From Monomorium pharaonis (Eukaryota > Arthropoda > Insecta > Hymenoptera > Formicidae), in assembly GCF_013373865.1 (NCBI RefSeq), contig NC_050469.1:4396042-4460041 (forward strand): DNA of 64,000 nucleotides, written 5' to 3'. A program made the translations under genes and the position numbers. Below, one piece after another: positions 13,097 to 23,971 of this stretch (positions within the stretch are counted from its first letter, which is position 1; every line of letters begins with the position of its first letter). The notes under the pieces are model-generated. The model worked only from the letters and a program-made list of their open reading frames with translations, searched no databases and had not been told where the DNA came from.

Positions 13097-14336
13097 GAAA
13101 ATTTTGGTATACTTTGAAATGTGACACATACATCCGCCGTTTATCCGACGTAATTAGAACGTAATATCCTGTGTTTAATCGCAGCTGCGATCGTGCGAGA
13201 TCCACAATTTCTTCGCGACCGGCGACATGCATATATCAAAAGTCCGCGAAAGCGCGTTTATCCCTCTCTCTTTCTCACTCTTTGTACATCCGTATAATAA
13301 ATCTTCCGCCCGACCGAGTTTCTCATAATCCAATTAAGATTTTCGCGACTCTGTCCTCATCCTTTCACATCAATTACCGCGGCGATCCTGGCGGACCGAA
13401 AATTGTGCCGTTAAACTTATCGAGGCGCAACGTGCGGACGGCGGATTTTCCGACGACAAGGACCGCTTTTTGCCGTAAGAGCCTTGGGCTTCTTCCTCGG
13501 TCGCGGCCCTCGTTAGAAAGGGGTTAAATCGTACTATATATACACGCATGACGGAGGGTGGCTGGCGGCGGCGAGTGATCGATCATTGAAGGACCGACGA
13601 GGAGACTCGTCGTTCCCTTTCACGCGCACGCACATTGCCGTGCACACGCGTAACCCACGTGCGCAAAACGCGGAAACAACGGAAAAACCCGCATAGAGAA
13701 GAGGGAACTGTGCGCCGAAGCGGAATCCCGGGATGTCGTTGTCAAATAAACGCACTTTTTTTTTTTATTGGAACGAGAGCGTCGGGCAATTTTGGAAACT
13801 GTTTTGTTGCCGTGTCGCCGCGTGGACGATGCAACTTTCATTGTCGTAAATCTCGGCAGTACCGCTTTAAAAATATTTGTTAATACATTGGAATACCACT
13901 CTCGCGCGTGCATTTGTTAGATTAAAATCGCCAGGACTTCGTTTTCTCTTCGTCTACATTTCTTTCCATATATGTTTGCATGCGACGCCATGCAAAGGTG
14001 GATTTAAAAGACACGTCGGATAGCGGTCGGGAATGAATACTTTCAATCAGAACGGTGACATTTCTAATTTAGTTGAATGGATTTTCTTTTCCTCGCGTGA
14101 CTTAGAAAATTCCGCCGGAAATCGTATCTCCTTTCGAGCCAGCTTTTCGACGATTTTAGAGCCGATGTATTCTCGACGAAATCATGATTGATGTACCTAA
14201 TCTCTCTTCGCGATGTCAGCAATTTCGATATTAAATATCTAGATGTAGCCGTTCAACGAGAATCATTCAAAAATCTACTTAAAGGAAGATAACAATAAGA
14301 AGAAAACGATTTGAGTACTATCTCAATTGCAATCAG
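13097..14336. other. Mixed-composition non-coding stretch
   Basis: Moderately GC-rich DNA, richest between about 13130 and 13900, with short open frames on both strands and no recognisable protein. It lies downstream of the dpr exon on the minus strand, so a further dpr exon could be here. I looked for a basic or hydrophobic Dpr C-terminal tail and did not find one I could defend. Confidence 0.5.
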
Positions 14337-14573
14337 CTCTCTAAATTATAATCCGTGCAACTCGATCGAATCAGTGAAAATACATCAACTTTCAATGTTA
14401 TACTTATAATCATTCGCTGATTATCAATCAGCGAAATAAATATTGATTTGTCAGTGATAATACACTACTTCTAAAGTGACAATTACTGAAAGACAATGAG
14501 TATTCATTTGTTATCACAGTTATAAGTATGCCATTGCAAATCAGTAAATATCCACTAATTGCGATTTAGAGAC
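14337..14573. mobile_element. Foldback MITE, family A, first of a back-to-back pair
   Basis: Begins CTCTCTAAATTATAATC and ends ATTGCGATTTAGAGAC, so the ends are inverted repeats. The interior has TTATACTTATAATCATTCGC against GTTATAAGTATGCCATTG, again palindromic. It belongs to the same family as 10568-10800 but is more diverged. Confidence 0.75.
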
Positions 14574-14773
14574 AAATGTATTATCGTTGATTTCCAGTGG
14601 TATACTTATAGCTGTGATAATTAGTGAGTATTCACTGTCTTTTTTTAATGAGTTTTACTTCGGAATTAGTGTATAATCACTGTAAGATCAGTGTGTTTAT
14701 GTCACTGATTGACAAGTTGTAAGTATACCACTGAAAATTTTCACTGATTTTTCACTGATTGTAATTTAGAGAG
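14574..14773. mobile_element. Foldback MITE, family A, second of a back-to-back pair
   Basis: Runs from ATGTATTATC just after the shared GATTTAGAGAC junction to GATTGTAATTTAGAGAG. It aligns along its length with 10568-10800: ATGTATTATC, CAGTGGTATA, GTGATAATTAGTGAGTATTCACT, CGGAATTAGT, AGATCAGTGTGTTTAT and AAGTATACCACTGAAAA all occur in the same order. It lies about 200 bp beyond the 3' end of the dpr exon, inside the downstream intron. Confidence 0.8.
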
Positions 14774-14967
14774 TACGACTCTATCGATTGTTTGTGAAAC
14801 CTCTGGGCCAGATTGAAACGGTATTTTTCAGTTTCGTTCGTCCGAGGATCATTAGGGGTCCGTTCTTTGGAAGATAGTTAAGAGACTGCCGAAACGCGCG
14901 ACCGTAACACGGAGGGAGAGTTATATTGATTAACGAGGTTCGCTTTGTACGAAACGGCGTGTTGCTT

Positions 14968-14977
14968 ATACTTGCCT
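14968..14977 (-). other. Splice donor of the dpr exon, apparently GC type
   Basis: On the minus strand the exon end reads GAAG|GCAAGTAT. This fits the known GC-AG donor consensus (AG|GCAAGT) exactly and gives a phase-1 end after the first base of the Gly codon. The only nearby GT is five bases downstream (AA|GTATAA). It would end the exon in phase 2 and has a poorer exon side. GC use is therefore preferred but not proven. Confidence 0.7.
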
Positions 14978-15186
14978 TCGGTGACGAAGACGAAGATCGA
15001 TGCCGGCTTGGTGTTGGAGGCGCTGCACGTGTAATTGCCCGTGTCCGACTCCACCGCCTGGCGAATCGTCAACCGGCTCTGAGTTGGTCCTGGATCGGTT
15101 TGTACGGTCACGCTGCCGCGCGTGGTGTCGTAGTTTATCATCCGGTTATTGTGATACCAGAACACGTATTGCGGCGGCGTCGGGCT
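14976..15186 (-). CDS. dpr12: Internal exon of a Dpr-family Ig protein (dpr12-like), C-terminal half of Ig domain 2
   Basis: This exon encodes 70 full codons plus one base. Dpr proteins are neuronal cell-surface Ig proteins that bind DIP partners during synaptic matching. Seen in the translation: SPTPPQYVFWYHNN at residues 1-14, with the C-strand Trp at 10; INYD at 17-20; PGPTQSRLTIR at 32-42; and the F-strand signature DTGNYTC at 48-54, with the domain's second Cys at 54; then SASNTKPAS and a G-strand ending VFVTE. The first Cys of the disulfide must lie in the preceding exon. The frame stays open into both introns, but similarity stops at the splice sites. It starts in phase 0 (codon AGC after CAG) and ends in phase 1. 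Assignment to dpr12 rather than another dpr paralogue rests on remembered resemblance to the Drosophila SPTPPQYV and CSASNT..PAS segments and is moderately sure; membership of the dpr family is near certain. No other exon of the gene was recognised. Confidence 0.93.
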
Positions 15187-15210
15187 CTGGAGCAGATAGA
15201 AGAAGAATGG
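15187..15210 (-). other. Splice acceptor and polypyrimidine tract of the dpr exon
   Basis: Read on the minus strand, a pyrimidine-rich run (TTCTTCTTCTATCTGCTC) leads into CAG, directly before the AGC codon that starts the conserved SPTPP segment. A second AG lies two bases further in (CAGAG), but its use would shift the frame, so the first AG is preferred. Confidence 0.85.
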
Positions 15211-15447
15211 CGTCGGTTGACAAGCATGAGATTTAACGCGCGATTTTTCCCAGCACAAAGGCGACGACCAAAGAATCCTCGTCGTCGTCGTCGTCATCGT
15301 CAGGCCTGCGGGCCCGTGCGAACATTCGTTACGAGGATCCCTTTTGGCGGAATAACGTCGTCTTTGTCTGGGGATCATGAGCGCCGATAAGACTTCGCTT
15401 TGCAGTCCTGACGCTTTTGTCCTTACTTACTTTTGGACGACTATATA

Positions 15448-15559
15448 CACGGTCTGTCCCAAAAGTCCCTATCTAAATTGCTATCAAAAATTTCATGAAA
15501 GTGGCGCCACTGGTTGCACTTTTATGCGATCAGTTCGGGGACTTTTGGGACAGACCGTG
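15448..15559. mobile_element. 112-bp MITE with perfect 22-bp TIRs and TA target duplication
   Basis: The left end, starting CACGGTCTGTCCCAAAAGTC at 15448-15469, is the exact reverse complement of 15538-15559. TA dinucleotides flank both ends (15446-15447 and 15560-15561), as expected for Tc1/mariner-type insertion. The centre of about 68 bp is non-coding. Identical termini suggest a fairly recent insertion. It lies about 260 bp upstream of the dpr exon, in the intron. Confidence 0.92.
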
Positions 15560-15561
15560 TA

Positions 15562-16338
15562 TGCGCTGCAATACTATTAGTTTCATTTTGATGTATTTAA
15601 TTCTCTGTTTACACGTGTCGACACGTGTGATTTTCGGCGTTTTTTAAAAATATTATATATAAATACCGAGATAAATAATAAGAAATTTCTATCTCTTCTT
15701 CATGAAAAAGTATTTAGGGCTTCAGTTTAAGCACGACCTTGAACTTTCAGAAAACTACCTTGGAACACGTGTAACCTTATATTGAAAAGTTTCGTAATAA
15801 TACTCAAAAGTACTAGGTAACTAGATACTAGATTTTCTTTCAAGGGACAATTTTTTTTATACTTAGAAAAATAATGAAAGTAAGTTTTAACACGAATGAC
15901 CTAATCGTATACAGAAGGCGTCTAAAAATGTAGACAGAAAATACGTAAAAATTTTGGGAGAACTAAATTCGAAGAAACACACATAGAAAAAAATTTTTAT
16001 ATATTTTAATTAATATTAAATCATGTACAGATTTTAGTATTCTATTAAAATTAAGGGATGGCACGAATTGCCGGCCTAATCAAGTTTTAATTGAAAGAGC
16101 GTAGTTATCTTTTAAATAATTTTGAAAAAAATTTTAAGTTATGGAGATTTTGAAACACTTTGTACGCTTGTGCAGCAAGTATGTCGGATATATATCTTGA
16201 AATAATTAAATGTCAACTTGCGAGAGTTTAATATTTGCTCTTGCGGGCTCTTGGCCAAACGCACAAGGGAATTTGTGTGCAAAAACGAAAGTTTACATAA
16301 TAGGTGAGGTTTCGTTGAATGAGCGCGCGGAATTCAGC
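15562..16338. other. AT-rich intronic spacer
   Basis: No gene or repeat recognised; mainly AT-rich sequence between the 112-bp MITE and the duplicated segment at 16339. Confidence 0.5.
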
Positions 16339-16392
16339 TGTAGCCGCGAGCGATGAGGCCCATCAACCGTTTATTATAACGTCGGATACACG
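16339..16392. repeat. Local direct repeat, copy 1
   Basis: TGTAGCCGCG followed by ATCAACCGTTTATTATAACG and TCGGATACACG. The core differs at about four of 29 positions from the copy at 16985-17051. Confidence 0.75.
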
Positions 16393-16984
16393 TTTACAGC
16401 GGTTCTGTCGTGCCATAGAATACAGGAAGGATAGGTGCGTGAAACGAAGTGTTGTTAGGGTCGAATACTCGCAAACTTCCAGCCGCACAACGTCGTCAGG
16501 AAATTTGCAATATGCTGAGCGATGACAAAACCGTGTAAAAGGCGCGGAGAATAAAGGCAGCCTCAAAGTACTCTCTTCAACGTATTTTATTTATTTACCA
16601 ACGTCGTTTTCCCTTAGAGGAAAACGATGAGGCGTTATCTCGAAAAACGTTTCGTACACAACAATTTCACAAAATTTATAAATATGTACATACTGTAAAG
16701 AAAAATCACAATTATATATATAACATATTTTTTTGTATTAAAAACTTAAACAAATGAGAATATCGCGACACGTTAATTAGTTAACATCGGAGAAAAGAGC
16801 ATGATCTGATTCTCGTGAAATATGTATGGAGGCTTGCGTGAATTAAAAACGATAGCGAACAAATTTCTTTAACGTAACTGTTATCAGTAAGCTTGTTTAG
16901 CTTCGTTGCGTAGCTGGATGCGCTGGGCGCGCCGGCACTAGGGTTCAGGCGTGCGTGCCTTATAGCGCATAAATTTCCGGCCAA

Positions 16985-17051
16985 TGTAGCCGCGGGATCA
17001 GACACGCGGGATACTGCTCGTCATCCGTTTATTGTAACGTCGGATGCGCGC
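16985..17051. repeat. Local direct repeat, copy 2
   Basis: TGTAGCCGCGGG followed, after a slightly longer spacer, by TCATCCGTTTATTGTAACG and TCGGATGCGCG. Same order and orientation as 16339-16392. It could be a segmental duplication of about 650 bp or a repeated binding-site module. Confidence 0.75.
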
Positions 17052-19920
17052 ATATTGTGGCGGCGGCGTCGAGCCGCAAAGCGGGCGAAGAATAGACGCG
17101 CGAAACCGTAGCGCCCGGAGGATTTTCGGCTTCGTGGGTTGTTCTGCCGCACCGGCAAAGCAAGTGCGGCTCGCCACCCAGTAGTCGGGGCATTCCTCTG
17201 TGCTTGTTCTTTTGTTTCCGTTTAATGTTTCTCAAGCCGCCTATGCAGCGCGTGTCCGTCGCGTCGCGCGATACGTCCGTATAAGAGGATGTGTAGGTCC
17301 ATCAGAGATCGTTGCCACACATTATTGCACGCCGTTGCACGTACATATGGTATGTTGTCGACAAACAACAAAGTAAAAACTTGAGCGCAGAGGTAGAAGC
17401 AAAACGTAATTTCAAAAATATGTCACGAGTACACGCTGCGCCAGAGTTGTTTCGAATGTACGTTCAAGTTATGAAATCTAAATTACATCTGCGACAAGTA
17501 ACGTATTACGTTTATAAATGTATAATCGTCAAATAGTTGTGCAAACATGATTTGCAAATTACCTAAATAAATTGTTTGTTTAATATTTATTCAACTCCCT
17601 TCGTGATTCACGGTGAAAGATATATATTTTAATTTCCGCAGTTTCTTTTTTTTTTTTTGGAAACGTGCTGTACTTTTGGTTTCCCTTCCTTCTCGTAAGA
17701 TATTTCAACGAATTAACGTGTAATTAACTCGGTAATGCTGCATGTTGCGAGCTTTTTGAAATATTATCGTCGATTTTATGCCGCTGGAGGCAAATAAATC
17801 CCTCCAGAGACGCTGGCTGCTGTATGCAATTCACTTTGTGCTTTTAGGGATTCATATAAATTACGCCATTGTTCTCGCGAGACGACAAAGTGGAGTTTCA
17901 ACGAGGCAATGCGAGTTACACGGTGTAGAAGAAAGCGAATTGTATCAAACAAGTAGTACAAACTATTAGCACCACGCTAATTACGCCACTACTTATCCCG
18001 GCGGCGGTATGCATAAAGTGCGCATGCATAATGTAAGACAAGCGAGAGTTCCTGTCATATGAATGAGAATTACAATGTCAATAAAACGGGCGCAACATCT
18101 GAGATTAAGTGAGTCCGCTTTCGCATATATATGCATTACGTGTATCGCGGTATGACTAATTACAAATATGTAATTTGTATACAATGTATAAAATAATTTA
18201 TTAATGTTACATTAATTATGGATAAGCGTATACATAAAGTCGTGCGTAATCGGTGAATCGGTGAATCATGTGCCTATAGATAAATCAATAAATTTTCGCA
18301 GTTTTGTTATACACTGTACACAAACTCGACGATTTCAGTTTAATCAATACGGCTTTATCTTTACAACCAGAAACAAATGTTGATTGTGTTATTTTTGGAC
18401 AACATAGATTTCCACGTATCGCATTGTAAATGTAATAATCGTACTACGCTTCTGACAATTAGCGGGAAATGTACTATTGAATAAATAACGCATTTCAATC
18501 CATCAATCTCTTAATGATACTCGTGACGTTTTTCGTATCGTTTTTACAATGTTTCAAAAAAGGAATGTGACTGATTATTGCTGATTGACTATTGATTTAT
18601 TTTAATAACATTTCGATAATTTTTTATTGCTTTTTACGTTGTATGTAAACGAGCGCGCATAACATAAAACAGAAACGAACAAATTGATGAATGACGTGAC
18701 GGAGATGTAAAATATCAATAATTGTACTTGGATCAAGTCGATAATATTCTAGAAAATCTTCGTTTTCCTTTTTGCGAGTTAAGTCGTTCAACGAACTAAG
18801 CCGACAACGTTGCGTGAATCATGTCGCTCGCAATGTCAGGGGAAAAAACTTAAACGCGCGCGACGGCAAGCGCCAGAGACGTGAAGTAGAAACGGACGAA
18901 TCGCAACGGGTAAGTAGTATGAAGTGCGACGAGCGCATCCGTCCCACTACATCCTCTATCCGCTGAGAAAACGAAGCATGGCTTTTGCCACTTTTGCAAT
19001 CGTTTCTAAGGATGCTGAATGCATCGGTAGGGAACGAATAAACGACGTTGTCCAACCAACGCAAATCTGAACGGGTGCAAAATGCGATTTTTCTCAAGTT
19101 TAGGCTCCCAATTATTGCTATTTTTATCAATTGTAATATTAGAAGTAATAAAAAGTATGAGAGAGTTAATAGGTGCTAAGTATTCAATGTTAAATTAAGG
19201 CTAATCATATAATTTATGTTTATATATTTGTTTATATTACAAACATAAATAAATACTGAATACACGAGTAACAAATAGGAAGGCAATATTAAATATATGC
19301 AGCAATGCACTCGAGGAATTGGAAGAGAGAAGGCAACATTCAGGAAGAGGACATTGATTGAAAAGATTTACAGTAGGTTCATAACTTATATTTTTCATTT
19401 CTTGTATTGTTAAATAATCATTGAGTGTTTAAAAAATTTTTATGTATATTAAAATTTTTACTTGAAAAAGTAATGAAAAAGAACGTTTATTATATATTTT
19501 AAAAAACTACTAAATAAGTATGCCACTATGTTTTTAAAATGGCAGTAATTGGGACAGTTATTCTATATTGCTTTAATTGAGCGGCCAATTGAGACTTGAC
19601 TTTGTACGTTGTCGCGAAAAATCCTTCAATTCGTGAAAAGAATTTTGGTAAAATCTGTGAGTCATTTCAGCTTCATATATCAAGCGTATTATAAAAAGAT
19701 TAGCGTGTCATTCTATTGAAAAAAATCTCGCAATTTCATTCTACGTTTTCGTAAAAGAGTTTTCAGAGTTTTCGTAAAATTTTTGTTCGTTTCATATCTC
19801 GAAGGATCAATTGTCGCAGAGATAATTTCTTTTACAGAAATATCATCGAGGACCTTGAATTTCATAATTTTAGCGTCATTTTTATAAACGGAGATAAAAC
19901 GTTTTTCTACGATCTAACTA
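17052..19920. other. Mixed non-coding stretch
   Basis: Alternates between moderately GC-rich (17052-17300, 18770-19080) and AT-rich DNA. Open frames are under 105 codons with no recognisable product. If the gene order is as inferred, this is intron upstream of the dpr Ig2 exon, and I did not find the Ig1 exon here. Confidence 0.5.
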
Positions 19921-20123
19921 TTAAAGAAATTAAAAAACTGCAAGTATCTTAGGTTTCTTCCTTTTTTTTAATCAACGACAAAAATTTTGATCATGAATAT
20001 CTTTGGGCTTAAAACTAGCTAGAAAAAAATAAAAAATTGGATTTATATGCAGCAAAAATTATTATTTTACAATTTTAGATAAATAACTTTTAAATAAATA
20101 AGTAAATCTAAATAAACTTTTGC
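19921..20123 (-). repeat. Dispersed repeat R1, copy c (reversed)
   Basis: Read on the minus strand it gives GCAAAAGTTTATTTAGATTTACTTA, AAATCCAATTTTTTATTTTTTTCTAGCTAGTTTTAAGC in pieces, GATCAAAATTTTTGTCGTTGA, an A-run and TTGCAGTTTTTT, the same block order as the copies at 10313 and 25214. It is AT-rich and non-coding. Confidence 0.75.
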
Positions 20124-22822
20124 TATAAAATTTATTATAGTTTTATTAGTATAAGTAAAAAATTTAATTCGTAATGCTACTTCATCAAATTTGCAAATAA
20201 TTATTACAAAACGCTATTTTATACAAGACCCAAGAGTAAATAAAAAATTCTATAACTTTTAAACTAAGAAAAATTGTTCTAATTTTACAAAGATATTCAA
20301 AATAATAATAAAACAATCTATGAAATTTTTTAATTTTTACTCTGAACATACTCTTAAGAAGAGAATTATTTTGGATTTTATGATATTCAATAAAAGGAAG
20401 TAACGCAAGCTGCAACTTGTATAAGAAACCATAATATACACACAAATAAATAAAAATACTATTTAAAATCTTGAAACCATTATTAAAAGTATTATTTTCT
20501 ATTTTTATTTAATCAGTATTTTTATTTTCTCTCTGCAATTGCGGAATTACTTTATTTTAAAATGGAAATACCTTCTAAGAAAATTTTCTGGTCCTTCGTC
20601 GTCAAAGTAATGGGTTAGTGCGTATTCTATGCGATGTTATTTGACATGATGGAGTATTCAAGAGAGGAATCTCTAATGGCATATCTTACGCGAGCATGTT
20701 CTTCGCGATGTACCGAATCTATCTCTTGTTGAAAATGTAGCAGAATTCGTATGTGATCAATCACGGTAATTTGCAATACTAGGATAAATGTAATATTATA
20801 AAATTTTTCCACTAATGTAATTTATAGTCGTCGCTTTTGACTAAATCCATTATATCGATTAAATATAGAATAGTTACGTTTTTCAAAAATTTTATATATA
20901 TTGCGATTCTTAGGATCATAGTTGGATGAAATGTATTTTTTAAAAGTGTTTTATTTACATTTTTTCTCAATTGCAGTTTCCTCGATCAACTTTGTAGCAA
21001 GATGTTATGAACCAACTTTGATGCAAATATGAATCTTAAGTAAACCGGAGGGGTGTAAATTGTTCGTTTAACTTCATGAAATAAATGCACTATGCGCTAG
21101 CTTCGAATATCTAATTATACCTAAGGATTCCGAGGCACCTGGGAAACTCGTTGATGGGCCGATACAGAATTTTAATCAGAGGAATATCTCAAGCGACAGG
21201 ATTAAATTAATTTGGTTTAACGGCACTCAGAACTTGCTTTCATACAGGTGAAATGTTAAATCGCTATTAATTGATGGGACAGCTTAGCAAAATGTTTTAA
21301 GAATTTCTCCCCGTTTTCTTTTTCGCTCGTCGAGAAATATGCGAAGAAGCCGAGCGGTGTCCATAAATACGAAAGCCAGTAACGAACGTCTCGTTCACGT
21401 TAATGGCCGCTTAAAGTACACAGTTTCGAATTTCCAAGTACATGGGTTCTAAGCAGTTCGCGTGAGTCGGTGCGGGGTTAATTGCTAGGTTGCATGACGC
21501 GCATGTCGGCGATGCAATTGACACTAGTGTGTCACGTTGTTACGAGCGAACAGCAACGGACTCTGTTTTCGAGATAAATAGAGTAACACGACACACGCAC
21601 GGGCTTTATTAATGAAATAGTCAGTCCCTGTCGGTTGAAATAGTCCATCTTTCGCCGCCCAATTAACAATCCGGAATTTTGGCATTTCGGAATTTTGGCA
21701 TTTTGCAAAATATTAAAAGTAAAAAATGTCAGATTTAACACTTGAATCTTGACGATTCTTGACTTTTGATAATTTCACATTTAACCTCGGAATACCATCA
21801 TTCGCTTAAAATGCACGAACATCATTTCAATTTAAGGAGTGCGTAGTGAAAATAAATATAATTAAGATGTGACATAATTGAAAATAATTATGTTAACGTG
21901 TCTAATTAAATATCTTATAAAGAAGTAGTATGAGATCTTATCTCGCTTCTGTTATACAATATCGATTTTTGCGTTTGCTCGTGCAAGAGAGACAAAAACT
22001 GTCATTAGCAGGTGCTCTTCAGTGTCCTGACAGTATTATTATTTATGGCCCGTTACTGCGAAATAACACGTTCATTCAGAGATAATTCACGCCTGGCGTC
22101 ATTTGGGTGTCAAGTGTATTCGTCGCGTCGTAGTGTAATTGTCATTACTGCATCTCGTCTCACGGTTGAATCGAGTTTGTCCGTCGCGACCGTTTGCCAG
22201 AGAAACATTGCGACGTAACGCGGCATTTGGCATTCATTAGGAAAATAATGCGGCGGCGACGACGGTTTTGAACGCAGAAATGCAAATACGTTTACATCGT
22301 AATACACGGCTCAGCGTCCGGATGTAACGCAGGAAAGCGGCATGATCCTAATTTATTATTCGCCCTCCCTTCCCCTCCGTTTTTACTCCGTCAAATTTTG
22401 GCAGTAAACGTTATTCGACTGAATGGAATCGCAACGAAACATCTTTTCATTATTGTATGTCATGGAATGAATGCTCTATTTAATTATGTCATACTAATGA
22501 GCAAAAACTTCCTTTTTACAGTTTGCCCAGCTACGTACCTTAATAATGTTATCGACAACGTTGACGTAAAATCAATGCCACCGTTTCCAGCACCGTTGTT
22601 TTCATCATAAATAGCCGTTTCAGCGCAAAAGAATTTCAATGTGAAACGTTACGCATCTTCCTGTCGTTACATAAACTCTCGCACATTATTCCCATTTTAA
22701 TTTAATAAAATTTATTTCATTAACATTTATTATTACGATTTCATAAAAGTTTACTGCAAGAAAAAATGCCGTGTCAATAGTATAATAATTGCAAAAACAA
22801 CTGCGCATCTATCTGTCGCCGA
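20124..22822. other. AT-rich non-coding stretch with a small mixed block
   Basis: AT-rich at 20124-21040, then mixed composition at about 21100-22620 with frames under 71 codons. Nothing recognisable as a gene, RNA or defined repeat. Confidence 0.5.
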
Positions 22823-23047
22823 GTGTAATTCTTGTACATTTTTATTAGTGTCTTTTTCGCATCTATAACAATTTATTGTAAATTGTAATTTGTAAAAGAA
22901 AATTTCTTGCCATCATTATAATAATAGCATATGAAACAAATCAACACACAAAAATACCACGTAACAATTTTTCTAGGTGTAATTCTTGCATATCTTTACT
23001 AGAGGGTCTTTTCTTTTGGCATTCATTACAATTTATTGTAAACATTT
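22823..23047. repeat. Diverged tandem duplication, two copies about 155 bp apart
   Basis: 22823-22890 and 22977-23047 both run GTGTAATTCTTG, a TTTATTAG or TTTACTAG block, a GTCTTTT block, CATCTATAACAATTTATTGTAAA or CATTCATTACAATTTATTGTAAA in pieces. The second copy ends about 24 bp before the inverted-repeat element at 23071. Confidence 0.7.
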
Positions 23048-23070
23048 AAGAGATAATTACTTACAAATAA

Positions 23071-23502
23071 GGTGACGGTGCCAATTATGGGTCAAGTCCC
23101 AATTAATTAGAATTTTTTTACATTTTTTAATAATTGTAATTTCAAATATATAATTTCAAATTGTAATTAGAAAAAAGCGGAAAGTTATTAATAACAGCTT
23201 TCTGAAGCTTTTTAGATATCTCTTTAATTATTTCTTGAAATTGTAAAAATCTTATATACTCTTAGTAGGTTCTATTTAACATTAATATATATTTAATTAA
23301 CCCATAATTAAGATCTATACATACTTTTATTTTTTTTTTCATAATTCACAGTCGATTTATTAAATACATAATAATTTCTCTTAAAAATTATAATATTTAT
23401 TACTTACATTGACGTTAACAATTTTATTACAAGTATATTCGTTTACACAAATTAATGAAAAAATTATTTTAACTTTAAATGACCCATAATGGGACCGTCA
23501 TG
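23071..23502. mobile_element. Candidate non-autonomous inverted-repeat element
   Basis: The left end GGTGACGGTGCCAATTATGG plus GTCA (23071-23094) is the near-exact inverse of TGACCCATAATGGGACCGTCA (23480-23500), with one mismatch and one gap. The roughly 385-bp interior is AT-rich, non-coding and contains another CCCATAATT motif. The target duplication is unclear: TAA on the left faces TTA on the right, which is an inverted rather than direct match, so the ends may be off by a few bases. Confidence 0.7.
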
Positions 23503-23935
23503 TTAGGGGAAAAAAATCCGCGCGTCGATTTAATGTAATTCTCGTAAAGTTTTTCGCTGAAGCCTTTTTCCGTGTGCCACGTTATCCAACGACTTCGTAG
23601 GAATGTAAACGCATTCAACGAGCACGCCACTCTAGCTCTGGCCACAGGGTAGATCGTAATTTTTTCTGCGCGACGCAAATTGGCACCCTCCGCGCAGCCT
23701 CTCGTTTCCCCGTAAGTCCCATCCGAGAAAGTGAAAAGAGATGTTTGCCCGATGCAATGCGGTGCGCGGTTCTCTCGGCGCGGCCATAAAACTCGTCAGC
23801 GGACGGTGATCCCGGCTAAAGATAAACCGAGTTACTTACCTTGGCCTATGTGCGCAGCTCTGTATCCTTTTCGCGATAGCGCCGCACCCGCTATGTGCAC
23901 TTCGTATGCACATAGGACGCCATGGCCGGAGGTTT

Positions 23936-23971
<36 letters not shown>

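Noticed and set aside
14970..14971. GT donor GTATAA as the dpr exon end
   Set aside because: Weaker exon-side match and a phase change; the GC donor fits the full consensus better. Kept as the main alternative.
15187..15378. Upstream extension of the minus-strand dpr frame to a Met at 15378
   Set aside because: The extra residues (poly-Thr and Phe-rich) are the translated intron, including the polypyrimidine tract; Ig similarity begins exactly at the CAG acceptor.
14926..15390. Plus-strand frame of 154 codons over the dpr exon
   Set aside because: It is the antisense shadow of the minus-strand Ig exon; only the minus-strand translation has domain similarity.
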